From Anaeramoeba flamelloides (lineage: Eukaryota; Metamonada; Anaeramoebidae): a DNA stretch of 64,000 bases. The stretch is taken from positions 3,410,001 to 3,474,000 of the forward strand of contig JANTQA010000072.1 in the NCBI GenBank assembly GCA_027625915.1. The letters are read 5' to 3'. The notes under the pieces were generated by a model, which saw only the letters and a program-made list of their open reading frames with translations, had not been told where the DNA came from and searched no databases. Both the position numbers and the translations under genes were made by a program. This document shows positions 1-11,085 of the stretch, one piece after another. Every line of letters begins with the position of its first letter. Position 1 is the stretch's first letter.

Positions 1-451
1 ATCGAAAATGCACAGCAAACACAAAAAGGACTTGAAAAGTTAAAAGAAATCCATAAATCAAATAAAAAAAACCTCATCTTGGCAATTGATTTTATTGCAC
101 AAAACAAACTCTCTCATATTGCTTTACGCTTGTTTAAAGAACAATTATATCGGAATTCTGTTAATTTGTTTGCAAAGGAAGGTGAGGATTTAAAAAACTT
201 CAGGATCGCCACAGAAACAATAAACGAAACAAAAAAAGATTACCTTAATTATAAAAAAGGTGATATTATCAGGGTTGTTAAAAAAAAACGTGGAAAATTC
301 ATAAGAAACCAACTATTCGGAGAATTAAATGGGGAAAATGGGAAATTTAATCCTAAATTTACATACAAACCTAAAGTACGATACAATACTTTTCTTATTA
401 TTATTTATTATGTTTGTTTTTTTCTTTTAGAATAACAATATTTGGATTTGA
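1..451 (+). CDS. 3' end of a BAR-like / SH3-domain protein (partial, 5' end outside window)
   Basis: The frame is open from base 1, so the gene starts upstream of the window. The first ~60 residues are charged and helical, as expected for the last helices of a BAR/F-BAR-type coil. They are followed by an SH3-like segment: FRIATETIN in the ALYDY position, then YLNYKKGDIIRVV and FGELNGENGKFNP, matching the family pattern of LxFxKGDxI and WxGExNGxxGxFP. A GT-AG intron is likely at 376-430 (GTACGA...TTTTAG). Splicing it in phase 0 adds NNNIWI and a TGA stop at 449-451, whereas read-through gives a hydrophobic tail encoded by the T-rich intron. BAR-SH3 proteins act at membranes in endocytosis or actin remodelling. 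SH3 is fairly clear; BAR is a guess from helicity only. Confidence 0.6.
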
Positions 452-3111
452 AATGGGAAAATTTTCTTGTTTTTTGTTTTTGTTCTTGCGAATAAGTTTC
501 AAAAATAATGAAAAGAAACAAAACCTCTCTTCATTTTTTTTTGACATTAGCCTTTTTTTAACATTAACCTAAAGATATTGGACTTGGTTTATTGAAAATT
601 TTAAAGGAAAGAAATCAAGAAGAATTGAAAGAAGGTAATGAGATTAAATTTTGATCATGTTACAATTCCATTGCCAGGATTAAATTGAAATTTGTAATTT
701 CATTTTCCTTGAATAAGTTACTTTTTATTGTATAACCCGATACGTTGCCACTGGGTTTAATCAATTCTTATGAATGCGAAGAATATTTAAAATTAAAAAA
801 AGAAAAATTATAAATGAAAAGAATATTTAGAATGAAAAAACTAAATGGAGATGAAAATTCTTCTGTTATTTATTGGGTTGATACTAACATATCATCTGTT
901 AACATCAAAATAAACCCCATTCAAGAAATTTGGATACACTCAAAATCAAAAATAGACCAAAAAAATCTCAATTTTTTATTGTTTTTTTCCAAACTTCTTA
1001 TTAAATCATGTTTAAGTTACCCCAGTATTAATGCTTTTATATGTAACCATTTTTATTGTATATAAACGAAAAAAAATATAACACGAAAAAATAAAAATCT
1101 ATATGTTCTCAAAATGATGAAACGGACGAGAACAAAAAATGCATTGATAAAATTTGATGGAATTCCACCAAAAATTATTGATCAATCAAATGGCTAGATA
1201 CCATCAACTACTCTTATATCTGATTTTTCTATTTAACCAAACCCAACTAAACTCCAATTCAAAAATTTTACCACACCAAAATTCAATTTTTGAAAAAAAA
1301 ACTTAATTTAATCAGTTCTTGAAGAAATACCAAATTAGAACCATTCACTAATTGAAATGTCAATAATTTTTTATAAATTACAATATAAAACAAAAAAAAA
1401 ATAAATAATTATCAATACAAATAAATTCTCGGTGTGTTAAAAATTTTGGAGATGAGCATAACAAAAAAACATATTCGTAAAATTTGTCAAAATTCTATTA
1501 GGAATATTGATTGATCAAAAGGTCGCAGATACCATCAACTAATTTTATTTGAGTTCTTCTATTTTGAACAACTCAACTTTAACCGAATATCAATCCATTG
1601 AAAAAAATTTATTGATCGAACGAGCCAAGTTACGTAAATTAAAAAAATGAAATGAAAATGAAAAAAAAAAACTGATATGAAAAAATGATTTTCATATTTT
1701 ACAAAAAATCAAAATTATTTTCCATTTTGAATGAAATTTGTATTGTTGTGATGGTTTGAACTGTTTTAACTATGTGGAAAATTTGGAATTTTAGTTTATA
1801 GCCTTATGACAATCATTTGAAAAAAATTTCCCCTATCTAACTAAATAGATTATCAAACTGTAAAAAAAGAAATGAAAATAAAAACAAAATATAAAAGACA
1901 AAAAATGATAAAAATACTTTTTACAAAATTCAAAATTATTTCCAAATTTCAGGAACTGTATTTATTGTTATTATTTTAATGTTTTAACTGTTGCCAAAAA
2001 TTTTAGAATTTTATTGCTAAGGGTTTAATGAAAGGAATTATTTAATATGCAAATGAGAGAATTTTGAAGTGACTAAATTTGTAATCTTTCAATTTAAAGG
2101 GCTTATAAACTAGACTCGGTTATTAGGAGTATTTGAAACTTGACTTAGTTTTCTCAAACAAGATAAAAAAATAACGAGTTAAAAAAAGAAAAAATAACGA
2201 AATGCAAAAAAAAAACGAAAAAAAAAGAAATTAAGAAGCAAAAAATAATTGATATGAGAAATGTGGAGTATTTTGATTCAAATGAATTTGTAAATGTGTG
2301 TGATTAGGTGGTTTTGATATCCTTTTTCCTAATAACATGTTTACTCGTATTGGTTCATAGAGTATTCTAAAGTAATAACATAGATTTCTTTTATGTCCAT
2401 TTTCTTCATAATCCATCTGTGTCCCCTTTGAATATTATCTTGAAGTCAAAGTTTTTGATTTTTTTTGAGTTGTTTTTCCCATTGTCTTCAAGTTTTCTCA
2501 TATCTTTTACAGTTCCATATGAAGCTGTCCACATCATAAACTTTCTTGTTACAGCATGTACACATTTTGAATTTTACTCCGCTTTCCTCATCTATATGTG
2601 TATCTATTCAAACCGTTACAAAATGGTTTTAGTTTAAATACGGTTTTTTGATGATTTCCAGTTGAGATTATTGCTGTTTTTTTTTGTTGAAATTTTATCT
2701 GAAAGTTGAATTATTTTGAGGTATTTTTTCAGTTTTTAGTTTTCTTCACCTTGGTATGATTTCACTTTGTCTTGTATGTGTTTTGATTTGAACTTCCTGG
2801 AGTTTTTTCTTGATCTCTTCTTTCTCCATTTTTTCCCAGTCAATGCTCTCTATTTCGCCCATTTTCAGTACTGTGGATAGATGATTCAATTTTGGGTGTC
2901 GCGATTTCTTTATGAAATTGGCATTCCTCTTTTGAATCATGTACTTTGTGTGTGGTCAAATTTTGATTTTTAGTTTATATTATCTTTGATAACTAATTAC
3001 TGTTGAATCATAAACATCTTTTTTCATTTTTTTTTTTTTTTATATTTAATAATTTTTTTCTAAAATATATTTGATTTATATTTTTCATATTATTATTATT
3101 ATTATTATTAG
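452..3111. other. Intergenic region with degenerate direct repeats
   Basis: About 2.7 kb of AT-rich sequence without a convincing plus-strand gene; the 83-codon frame at 814-1065 has no recognisable domain. Two pairs of degraded direct repeats are visible: about 1090-1270 with about 1435-1600 (both carry AGATACCATCAACTA), and about 1644-1803 with about 1859-2020. The minus strand at 2231-2940 has a coding-like patch (separate entry). The 3' end, a run of ATT triplets ending in TTAG at 3111, looks like a splice acceptor for the RasGEF gene, so this stretch may be partly intron. Confidence 0.5.
2231..2940 (-). pseudogene. Possible decayed coding region, family not recognised
   Basis: On the minus strand, 2940-2746 reads as a charged, helix-like segment (for example KMGEIESIDWEKMEKEEIKK) and 2416-2231 as a second open stretch (GHKRNLCYYFRILYEPIRV). 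Between them lies a short cysteine-rich patch in another frame. Base composition is less homopolymeric than the surroundings, which is why it stands out. No start, splice pattern or domain joins the pieces, so it may be a dead gene, isolated exons or chance. No function is proposed. Confidence 0.2.
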
Positions 3112-3954
3112 ATTGATATTTATGATTATCAGTTATTAAAAAAAAGGAGAAGAAATAAAAAAATATTGAAACCAAAGATACCAAAAAAAATGAATTGGAA
3201 ATATTTTAAAATTTTTGAAATTGATCCAGAAGAAGTAGCAAGACAAATAACGTTATACGAATTTCAAACATTCATTCAACTTGAATTTACGGAATTTTTA
3301 AATCAAAGTTGGAATAAGCGAAATCTGTCTTCGCAATCGCCAAATATTAGAAAAATGATTGATCGGTATATGAAATATACTAATTGGGTTTGTACTCAAA
3401 TTTTGCAAACAGAAAAATTGGAACAAAGGATCAAATCTGTGACATATTTCATCCAGTTGGCAGAACACTTTAAAAAATTAAATAACTTTAATTCATTTAT
3501 GGCAACACTAACAAGTTTACACTCGAGCTCTGTTTTAAGATTAAAGCATACATTTGCACAGGTTTCAGAAGAAAATACGCAAAAATTGGAATCATTTTAT
3601 GAATTGATGAGTGGCATAGGCGCTTATAAAATATACCGTGAAGCATTGAAATCTGCATTTTTAAAAGGCCAGTCCTGTATACCCTTTATTGGGATACACT
3701 TAACCGATTTAACCTTTTTAGATGAATCGAAAAGGGACTACGAACAAAATGGTGAAATTTCTGAAAGTAAATTAGAAACTATGACCACTGTTATTAGTAA
3801 TATTTTAAAATTTCAAACCAGACCATATTCTTTAATCACCGTTCCCCAATTACAGGATTATTTTAAAGAATTCCCTGGTTTAAATAATGACCAACTATAT
3901 GAAATATCACTACAAAGAGAGCCCATAAATGCTAATATTGAAGATCTTTTATAA
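3112..3954 (+). CDS. RasGEF (CDC25-homology) domain protein, 5' end unresolved
   Basis: Encodes a complete RasGEF catalytic domain, which loads GTP on Ras-family GTPases by ejecting GDP. Landmarks in order: IDPEEVARQITLYEF (start of the domain), FLNQSWNK, NFNSFMATLTSLHSSSVLRL, the hallmark PFIGIHLTDLTFLDE, and the C-terminal LYEISLQREP; TAA stop at 3952-3954. The first in-frame ATG is at 3190. However, the codons before it read LKPKIPKK, the proline/lysine linker that usually precedes this domain, and the frame is open back to 3112, just after a T/A-rich stretch ending in TTAG. An upstream exon is therefore more likely than a start at 3190. No RasGEF_N domain was found upstream. Domain identity is certain; gene extent is not. 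Confidence 0.85.
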   Translation: MDIYDYQLLKKRRRNKKILKPKIPKKMNWKYFKIFEIDPEEVARQITLYEFQTFIQLEFTEFLNQSWNKRNLSSQSPNIRKMIDRYMKYTNWVCTQILQTEKLEQRIKSVTYFIQLAEHFKKLNNFNSFMATLTSLHSSSVLRLKHTFAQVSEENTQKLESFYELMSGIGAYKIYREALKSAFLKGQSCIPFIGIHLTDLTFLDESKRDYEQNGEISESKLETMTTVISNILKFQTRPYSLITVPQLQDYFKEFPGLNNDQLYEISLQREPINANIEDLL

Positions 3955-6900
3955 GCCATTTTTAATATAATAATTATTAAATTATTCTTATTGAAGAATA
4001 CTTTTTTTTTTTTGAAGAATAATTTTATTTATATTCTTTCTATTGGATATAGATATATGTAAAATCAGAAGACAATTTGTCATTATTATCTTTAAACATT
4101 TTTATTTTATTTTTTGTGTTTTCTTTTGTTTAATTGTTCTTAATTTTTTTTTTCCAATTAGTTATATATTAATTACATAACAAAATAATTGATACATTAC
4201 GAAATTTTCGACAGAAAAAAAAAAACAAATAAATCAAATATTAAAATGATAAAAACAATTTTAAAAAGAAATTTTACTATTTCAAAACTCAAATAATAGG
4301 ATTTAAGCAACTTATTTGTTTTTCATTTTTCCACTTTAAAAAATTATTTTTATTTAGAATTTTTTTTTTTTGGAAAGTTGCGAAGAAATAATATCCAGTT
4401 ATTCTTTGAATATTTTTTTAATTATGAATAACTTTTCAAATAATTGATTAATTTGTCAATTTTATCGATTTAAAGTTGGATTTTCAATTGATCAAAAATA
4501 ATTAATGAAGTTGAAGATTTTTTGTAGTTGAAATTTAAAAGGAGAAATTGTGAAAAAAAAAACTAAAAACAAAAATATTTTTTTAGTGAAAAGACCTTGG
4601 TAATATTACAAGTTCCTTTTTTTGTAAAACTTATTTAACTTTTTTTTGAGAAATAGTTTATGTATTCAATAAATATCTTTTTCTTTTTGATAAAAAAAAA
4701 GAAAAAGATAAAAAATTATAAAGGAATAAAAAAAAATAATCTCATTTTAATGTATGGTTCTTAGGTAAAAACTGTGAAATTGCCTAAAAAAATTCTTGAA
4801 AGAGTTCTATAATCTCAGTTAAATTTTGCATACTGGGAATTTAGTATAAATAATTATAATAAATTTTCACATTTTACATAATTATCACTTTTTAATGATC
4901 ATTCTTCACTACTGTCAAAATTTAATTTTAGTATAACATAATTTCCATTTCAAATCTCAAAACAAAAGAATTTAATGAACCCTAATAAATATTTTTTTGA
5001 CAGATACTTTTCACAGGTTTGAAATATTTTCAAATTTGGACTTATGCTTGAAACTTCCACTACGTTATTTATTTTTTTTTACAATTTTATTCAAATAATA
5101 TATTTGAAAATTTTTTTTAATTTTATCTTTTTTAATTTTGAAATTAGTAATTTTTTAATCCAATTTCTTCAGAATGAAAAATAATTTTTGATAAATGAAA
5201 ATAATATTACATAATAACTAAACAACCATCTTGTGTGGGAATGTAGTCCTTAAGCAAAAAAAAAAAAAATGAAAATTTTGTTTCAGATTCTGAAATCTGG
5301 AAAATGATTTTAAATTCAAATACTGGTCAATAATATGTGGATATATTAAATACATCTACAAGAAGAAATTATAAAAAAAAAAATTGAAATAAAAAACCAA
5401 GAGAAAATATTTTATAAAAATAATATATCTTGGTGAAAAAGATTCGATCATCACCATTAAACGAAATAAAATAGATTTTTAATAATTATTATTTTATGAA
5501 TGAATAAAATATTCAATAATTTTTTATAATGAATTGAGTTAAACAAACGATTTTGTTGATTTTAATGAAAAGTTTTTTAATGAACCTATTAATTATTTAA
5601 AAATGTGGAAAGAGAACAATTCCAATAAGACTTTTTGAAAAATAAAATAAAATTATCTCAAATGACTTTACATTTAAAAGATTTAGTAACTATTTTAAAG
5701 TATTTTTTATTCTTTAATTGTTTTAGAAATTATAAAAGAACAAGTTCCCAGTTATATTTTTTATATTTTGTAGGAATATATATCCCTACGACCCAAAAAA
5801 CACTAAAAATTGAAAACTGAACAAATACATTCAATGAAAAAAATAAAAAAACTAAATTAAAAATTAAAAATAAATAGAGTTTCAATTTAACTTTTTCTTG
5901 AAAACATTTTTTGCCAAAAGCAATGAATCCAAAGTTGAAATTATGTATATTTTTATATAAAATATCTTAGTTTAACTCATTTATTAAACAAATTTTAAAT
6001 TATTGGAATTCTATTTTCACAAAAGGAACTAATTTGGTCTTCAAATGTTTTTTCATTTTTAAATGATAAAATTAAAAAAAAGCTTTTTTAAAAAAGATAA
6101 ACCCTCTGTAAAAATATTCTAATTTAATATATTAACTTATTCTTTGATTTCAAAATTTTCTCAACCCTAATTTTTCAAAAAAAAATAAAAAAGTGCATAG
6201 AAATTTCAAAAAATATTTTCAATATTCAAAAGTTGAGAGTGTTTTTATTCTTAAAAAATTTATCCCAGTGGTTAATTGAATTAAGTTATTACTATTGTGA
6301 AAAATCATTTTCCTAATATTTATTATTTAAAAAACTAAAACAAATTTTTGAGTAACCCAATTTTTTTTAATGACCCAAATTTTTTTCACAATGATAAGCT
6401 AGATTTCGAAAAATATTAATCAGAAAAAAATAGTGCTTTTTTATATTTCTGACATATAAAATCCTGATATTTTAAAAATTAAAAAAATAAAACCAAAAAC
6501 TAAAAAAAAAGTGAGTCACAATTTTTGAAAGTTGCATTACGGATTTTTTATTACTGAAATTTCACTGAAAAAAGTTGAAGAAAAAGATTTTTTGCACATA
6601 ATTATCTGGATTTTAAAAGACATTACATGGTATCAAATTATTTTAATGTTTATTGATCTTTTCCAAGATCTTTTTTTTTTTTTCACTAATCTTTTGCAAA
6701 AAAAAAAATTATCTCAAAAAAAAAGTATTAGAAAAAAAATGAAAAAAAAAAATCTTTAAAAAAAAAAAAAAAAAAATTTTTGAAAAAGTAAAACAAAAAT
6801 TTGAATAAATTAGAAAAAATGATCCTGATCTAAAAATTGAAAAAATTTTTTGATAAGAATATGAGGATAAAACCTACAAAACGACTTCCAATTACCATAA

Positions 6901-8054
6901 AAAGTGAGTCAAAATTTTTGAAAAATAGTTTATATATAATGAAATTAAATTTGGTTTTATTATTATCAGAAGAAGTATTACAATTGGCACGGTTCATTAA
7001 CAATTCGATAAGTTCATGCAATTGAGTTATTTCCTAAAAAGTATGGCAAATTTATTTTAAAATATCTTTATTAAGCTTAAACCTCATAGAATTATTTAAA
7101 TATCCAAAATTGTTATTCATCATAAATTTATTCTTCGTAATAATTCAATATAATCTAATTTGTTTGTTGGTAAGGCATTACCTAAATAAAAGATAAAAAA
7201 TTTTCTCTTGTCAATTTTATATGATGTTTTCCAAGGGTGAAAATTGGTGATTATTTTTTTCTTTTTGATCATAAAAAATCTTTTTCATTACTTGTTTTAA
7301 TCTTGATAAGTTTTCCCAGAGAATTGTAAAATTTATAACAGCATTGTATTGCTTAAAAAATCCTTTATACAGTTTCCATATTTCCAGTTTCTTATTGAAA
7401 TTAGTTGTACCTTGTTATCACCAAAAATAGTGTTATTTTTTTTTTTCTTTTTGATCGAAAAAATCCTTTTCATAACTTCTTTAATCTCAATCAAATTTTA
7501 AAAAGAAGAGAAAACATGTAAATGTATTTTATTGTTTAAAAAAATCGTTTACGTCCTTATCAGGCTGTTCATTTTTTATTGAATTTAGTCGTGCATCGTT
7601 TTGTCAAAAAAGATCGTTTGCATTTTTACCATTTTTTTGGGGAATATTTTGATGAATGTATTTTGAAATATATCACAATAAGTACTAATTCAATCAGTAT
7701 TAATATTTCTCTTAATTCGGTATTACTAATTTACAAATAGAAAAACTTGTAAAGAAAATATTATTTGAAATCTAAAAAAAAAATGCCACACCTTTTTAGA
7801 GATACCTTATAAGATTTTCCAAATAACTTGTCTCCATTTTTTTTTTTTCTTGTTATAAGCTTTGCGTGATTAATTTAAGAATTTGAAGATTGATTGCTTC
7901 AGAGATTATTAGTTTGTCAAAATGAATTTAACCAAAGGAAAGGCATCAGAAAGTAAAAAAAAAAAAAAATGGAGGGGATATCCGAATTATTAAAAAATGG
8001 ATTGTTTAATAAACGGCATTATGCTCTGAACTAATACATTAATTCAATTAAAAA
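3955..8054. other. Intergenic region, 4.1 kb, mostly featureless
   Basis: AT-rich sequence with many A and T runs and no supported gene; frames at 5635-5820, 6532-6759 and 6830-7025 are lysine/phenylalanine/isoleucine-rich with no domain. Two structures stand out: a perfect-looking A/T palindrome at about 4673-4711, and a degenerate tandem duplication of about 155 bp at 7257-7412 and 7441-7594. Confidence 0.5.
7257..7594. repeat. Degenerate tandem duplication (~185-bp period)
   Basis: The segment starting TTTCTTTTTGATCATAAAAA at about 7257 recurs at about 7441 as TTTCTTTTTGATCGAAAAAA. Both continue through matching TATTG...TTAAAAAA and TTATTGAA...TTAGT motifs. The copies have drifted by eye to roughly 70 percent identity, so the duplication is old. 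Confidence 0.5.
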
Positions 8055-10688
8055 TTAATCAATGTTTATAATATTTTTCTCATTTAAAAATTTCTGATAA
8101 AGATTTTGAATAATAATTTTAATTTTTCTTCGACTCAAAGAATTGTTTATGGGATCAAACCATTTATCGTTATCGAATTTAAATTTCTTTTTCTTGAATT
8201 CTTTTTTTGTTGGGATATTTAAACAGAACTTTTCAACATAATTCAGCAAAAAAAGCCCGCAATCATAATTATTTTGTTGGATGGGCACATTACAAAGCAA
8301 TTTGGCGATATCCATATTTTTATAATTCTCAAGTTTTGCTCTTTCAAATTGGATGAATTGTTGAATTTTCAAACAAATGATTTCTTTTGATTCAATATGC
8401 AAGGAATCTAAAATTAGAATAATTGATAATTCATTTTCATAGGGATAACAAATAATTAACAAAAACCAATGGTTATTTTGATTCATTGGTATGATCCAAA
8501 AATCTTTTTCTAATAATTTGAAATTCTTTGTCCATCGGTGTTGCACACTTTCATCCTGTAGCATGTCTTGTAACTTGTTATTAAAAAATGTATTAAAAAA
8601 ATGGAATCTGTTTCTTCTTTTGTTAGTTTGTATTATTTTAATTTGAATATACTTTAAATAAAAATTAATTATTGAATCACTTAAATAACAATTTGATCGC
8701 AAACTTCGAACATCAAAATACCGAATTGTAACAATACCTAATTTCCTATATGACGAATTTTTTGAAGGATAACAGAATTTAAATTCTTTTTTATCTATGT
8801 TAATTAACGGAAGGTTTTTTTTATTCCCTTTTCCTTTCCCTTTCCCTTTTCCTTTCCCTTTCCCTTTTCCTTTTCCTTTTCCTTTCCCTTTTACTTGTTC
8901 TATATTTTTTTTCCTTTCTTTCTTTTTTAGTTTTTTTGATTTATATGCAGATTTAAAATTTGGTTCTTGTTTGATTTCTTTTTCTTGATTTTGTTCTGTT
9001 GGTGATTTACATTCAATTTCAATTATGTTTATTATTTCTTTTTCTTTTTCTTTCTCCTTTCCCTTTCCCTTTTTCTTTTCCTTTTTATTTAGCTTTTTAT
9101 TTTCCCTTTCCTTTTCATTTTTATTTTGAGATTGGAAAAGAGATTTAATTTTTGTTGTTTGTTTTGATTCTTGTTCTTGTTCTTTTCCTTGTCCTTGCTC
9201 TGTTATTGGTAATAATTCTGGTTCTGGTTCTGGTTCTATTATATTTCTTTTTTCTTTTTTTATTTCTATTTTCTCTTCTTTTTCTTTTTCTTTTTCCTTT
9301 ATCCTTTCCCCTTTCTTTTCTTTTTCATCTTCTATTTCCTTTCTCTTTCCCTTTTTCTTTTCTTTTTCATCTTCTTTTTCAATATTTTTTTCTTTTTCCT
9401 TTTCTTTATCACCTTCATTATCACAAAGAATATTTCTAAAAAAGTTTACTTTATCTTTAGTAAATTCATATTTTGCATTTATCTGAGGATTATCGATATA
9501 CTTAATACCAAATTTTCTCTTTCTTTCATTCCGCTTCTCTATTTTTCTTTTTCTTTCTCTTTCTTTAATTCTATTCTTTTTTTTCCTTTTTTTTTTCAAT
9601 ATTTTTTTTGATTTAGAAAGAGATTCAAAACTTTGTTCTTGTTTAGTCTCTATTTCTTGATCTCCTTCTAGTACCGATTCTGGTTGTATTTCAATTACGT
9701 TTTTTGCTTCTTTTTCTTTTTCTTTTTCCTTTTTATTTTCATTTTTATTTTGAGATTGGAAAAGAGATTTAATTTTTGTTGTTTGTTTTGATTCTTGTTC
9801 TTGTCCTTGTCCGTGTAAATGCTCTTTTTCTGTTACTGACTCTAATTCTGGTTCTGGTTCTTTTTCTTGTTCTTGTTCTTGTTCTGGTTCTTTTTCTGGT
9901 TCTGGTTCTTTTTCTTGTTCTGTTTCTGGTTCTTGTTTTGATTCTTGATCTTGTCCTTGTCCATGTAAATGCTCTTTTTCTGTTACTGACTCTAATTCTG
10001 GTTCTCGTTCTCGTTCTTGTTCTTGTTCTGGTTCTTGTTCTTGTTCTTGTTCTCGTTCTGGTTCTCGTTCTGGTTCTGGTTCTTGTATTGATTCTAATTC
10101 TAATTCTGGTTCTGATTCTGATGTACAGTCAATTTCAATTATCATTTGTTTTTTTTTTTCTTTAATCACCTTTCTTTTTTTGTTCGTCACTGTTTGTGTT
10201 GAAGAGGTACTATTAACTTGGCTTGGATCGTTTTCATAGTTAAGAGCAAAAATATTGAATTTTACACTATTTAATTTGTGGAATAATTCTAATTCATTTT
10301 CAAGTAAATTTAAAGTTGTGTTTTCTGATTTTAATTTAAAACATTGGATGACTAGAAAACTTTTAATTGGTTCTTTTAATAGAAATAAAATATTCAGAAA
10401 GTTTGAGTTGTTTTTTGATAAATTTATTTCTTCGAGGTTATTTATTTCAATTAGAGTCAATATTTGACTATTTATGAATTCAATATTTGATTTGTGAATT
10501 ATAAAAGACGTGTTCGTTTCTTGAAGGGTTCCATTGTTTCTTCCAACAAATTTTGTTAGACTAAAAGAAAATTCCTTTTCAAGTTCTTGTGAACACTTGT
10601 TTTTGTTGGATTCCAGATCAAAGTTAGGGGTGATTGTTTCAATTCTTTTTTTTTTTAAGATCTGTTTTTCATTAAAACCAAAGAACAT
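8055..10688 (-). CDS. Ulp1/SENP-family SUMO-specific cysteine protease (peptidase C48)
   Basis: Single-exon gene of 877 codons. The C-terminal ~230 residues form a C48 peptidase domain with the full catalytic set: His740 in NNHWFLLI, Asp761 in LILDSL, Gln804 in VPIQQNNYDCG and Cys810 in YDCGLFLL. The Asp-Cys gap of 49 matches Ulp1. Earlier landmarks are YLSDSIINFYLKYI and DFWIIPMN. Such enzymes mature SUMO or cut it from substrates, usually in the nucleus or at pores. Residues ~60-150 form a separate folded-looking region, possibly PH-like (unsure). Residues 180-620 are low-complexity Glu/Pro/Gln/Lys with in-frame duplicated blocks and a run of Lys-Gly pairs. Three SIM-like motifs occur there: IIEI 183-186, VIEI 331-334 and IIEI 555-558. 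Start is the ATG at 10688; stop is TAA. Confidence 0.92.
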   Translation of the reverse strand: MFFGFNEKQILKKKRIETITPNFDLESNKNKCSQELEKEFSFSLTKFVGRNNGTLQETNTSFIIHKSNIEFINSQILTLIEINNLEEINLSKNNSNFLNILFLLKEPIKSFLVIQCFKLKSENTTLNLLENELELFHKLNSVKFNIFALNYENDPSQVNSTSSTQTVTNKKRKVIKEKKKQMIIEIDCTSESEPELELESIQEPEPEREPEREQEQEQEPEQEQEREREPELESVTEKEHLHGQGQDQESKQEPETEQEKEPEPEKEPEQEQEQEKEPEPELESVTEKEHLHGQGQEQESKQTTKIKSLFQSQNKNENKKEKEKEKEAKNVIEIQPESVLEGDQEIETKQEQSFESLSKSKKILKKKRKKKNRIKERERKRKIEKRNERKRKFGIKYIDNPQINAKYEFTKDKVNFFRNILCDNEGDKEKEKEKNIEKEDEKEKKKGKRKEIEDEKEKKGERIKEKEKEKEEKIEIKKEKRNIIEPEPEPELLPITEQGQGKEQEQESKQTTKIKSLFQSQNKNEKERENKKLNKKEKKKGKGKEKEKEKEIINIIEIECKSPTEQNQEKEIKQEPNFKSAYKSKKLKKKERKKNIEQVKGKGKGKGKGKGKGKGKGKGKGNKKNLPLINIDKKEFKFCYPSKNSSYRKLGIVTIRYFDVRSLRSNCYLSDSIINFYLKYIQIKIIQTNKRRNRFHFFNTFFNNKLQDMLQDESVQHRWTKNFKLLEKDFWIIPMNQNNHWFLLIICYPYENELSIILILDSLHIESKEIICLKIQQFIQFERAKLENYKNMDIAKLLCNVPIQQNNYDCGLFLLNYVEKFCLNIPTKKEFKKKKFKFDNDKWFDPINNSLSRRKIKIIIQNLYQKFLNEKNIINID
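8820..8893. repeat. Hexanucleotide repeat coding (Lys-Gly)n in the Ulp1 gene
   Basis: The plus strand shows successive TTTCCC / CTTTTC-type hexamers which, on the minus strand, encode about eleven Lys-Gly pairs just before the protease domain. Because the unit is six bases, length changes by slippage stay in frame. Confidence 0.8.
9126..10120. repeat. In-frame minisatellite blocks inside the Ulp1 gene
   Basis: A block of about 50 bp beginning GAGATTGGAAAAGAGATTTA occurs at 9126 and again at 9748 with almost no change, encoding TTKIKSLFQSQNKNE on the minus strand. A second block encoding ESVTEKEHLHGQGQ occurs twice (around 9785-9850 and 9935-10000). The intervening sequence is made of TTCTGG/TTCTTG triplet pairs encoding Glu-Pro/Glu-Gln. 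The repeats explain the large low-complexity middle of the protease. Confidence 0.8.
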
Positions 10689-11085
10689 CCGTTTTTTTGT
10701 TGTTTTTTCGTTTTTTTATCCTTTTTATTCTTCGTGTTCTTTTTCTTTTTTCAAAGAGGTGTTTTGTTTTTGAATTTTAATTTTTTATCTTTTTTTTTTG
10801 TTTTCAAGTATCTGTAGGGAGATATCTTAAAACTTGATTTTTTTGTTATTTTCAAGGAATCTTGCAATTTGAATTTAATTAGTATTCCTAATTGCTGTTG
10901 TTGTTTTGATTTTAGAAACCAAATGTTGTTTGTGTTTTTTTATTTGATCTTTGTTAATCCTAATTTTCTTATTGACAAAAAGATAAAAATTAAAAAAATG
11001 ATCTTTTAATATATTTGAGAATGAAAAATTAGATTTCTATTCCTTTGAAAAACCCTCCATTGTTAAATTAAGCCAATTTAATATT

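Noticed and set aside
814-1065. 83-codon plus-strand frame
   Set aside because: A/T-rich codons, no domain, no splice partner and no similarity to the neighbours.
8797-10165. Plus-strand frames rich in Pro-Phe, Leu-Val or Phe-Leu over the Ulp1 gene
   Set aside because: Complements of the Glu/Lys/Pro low-complexity codons on the minus strand; no start context, domain or independent support.
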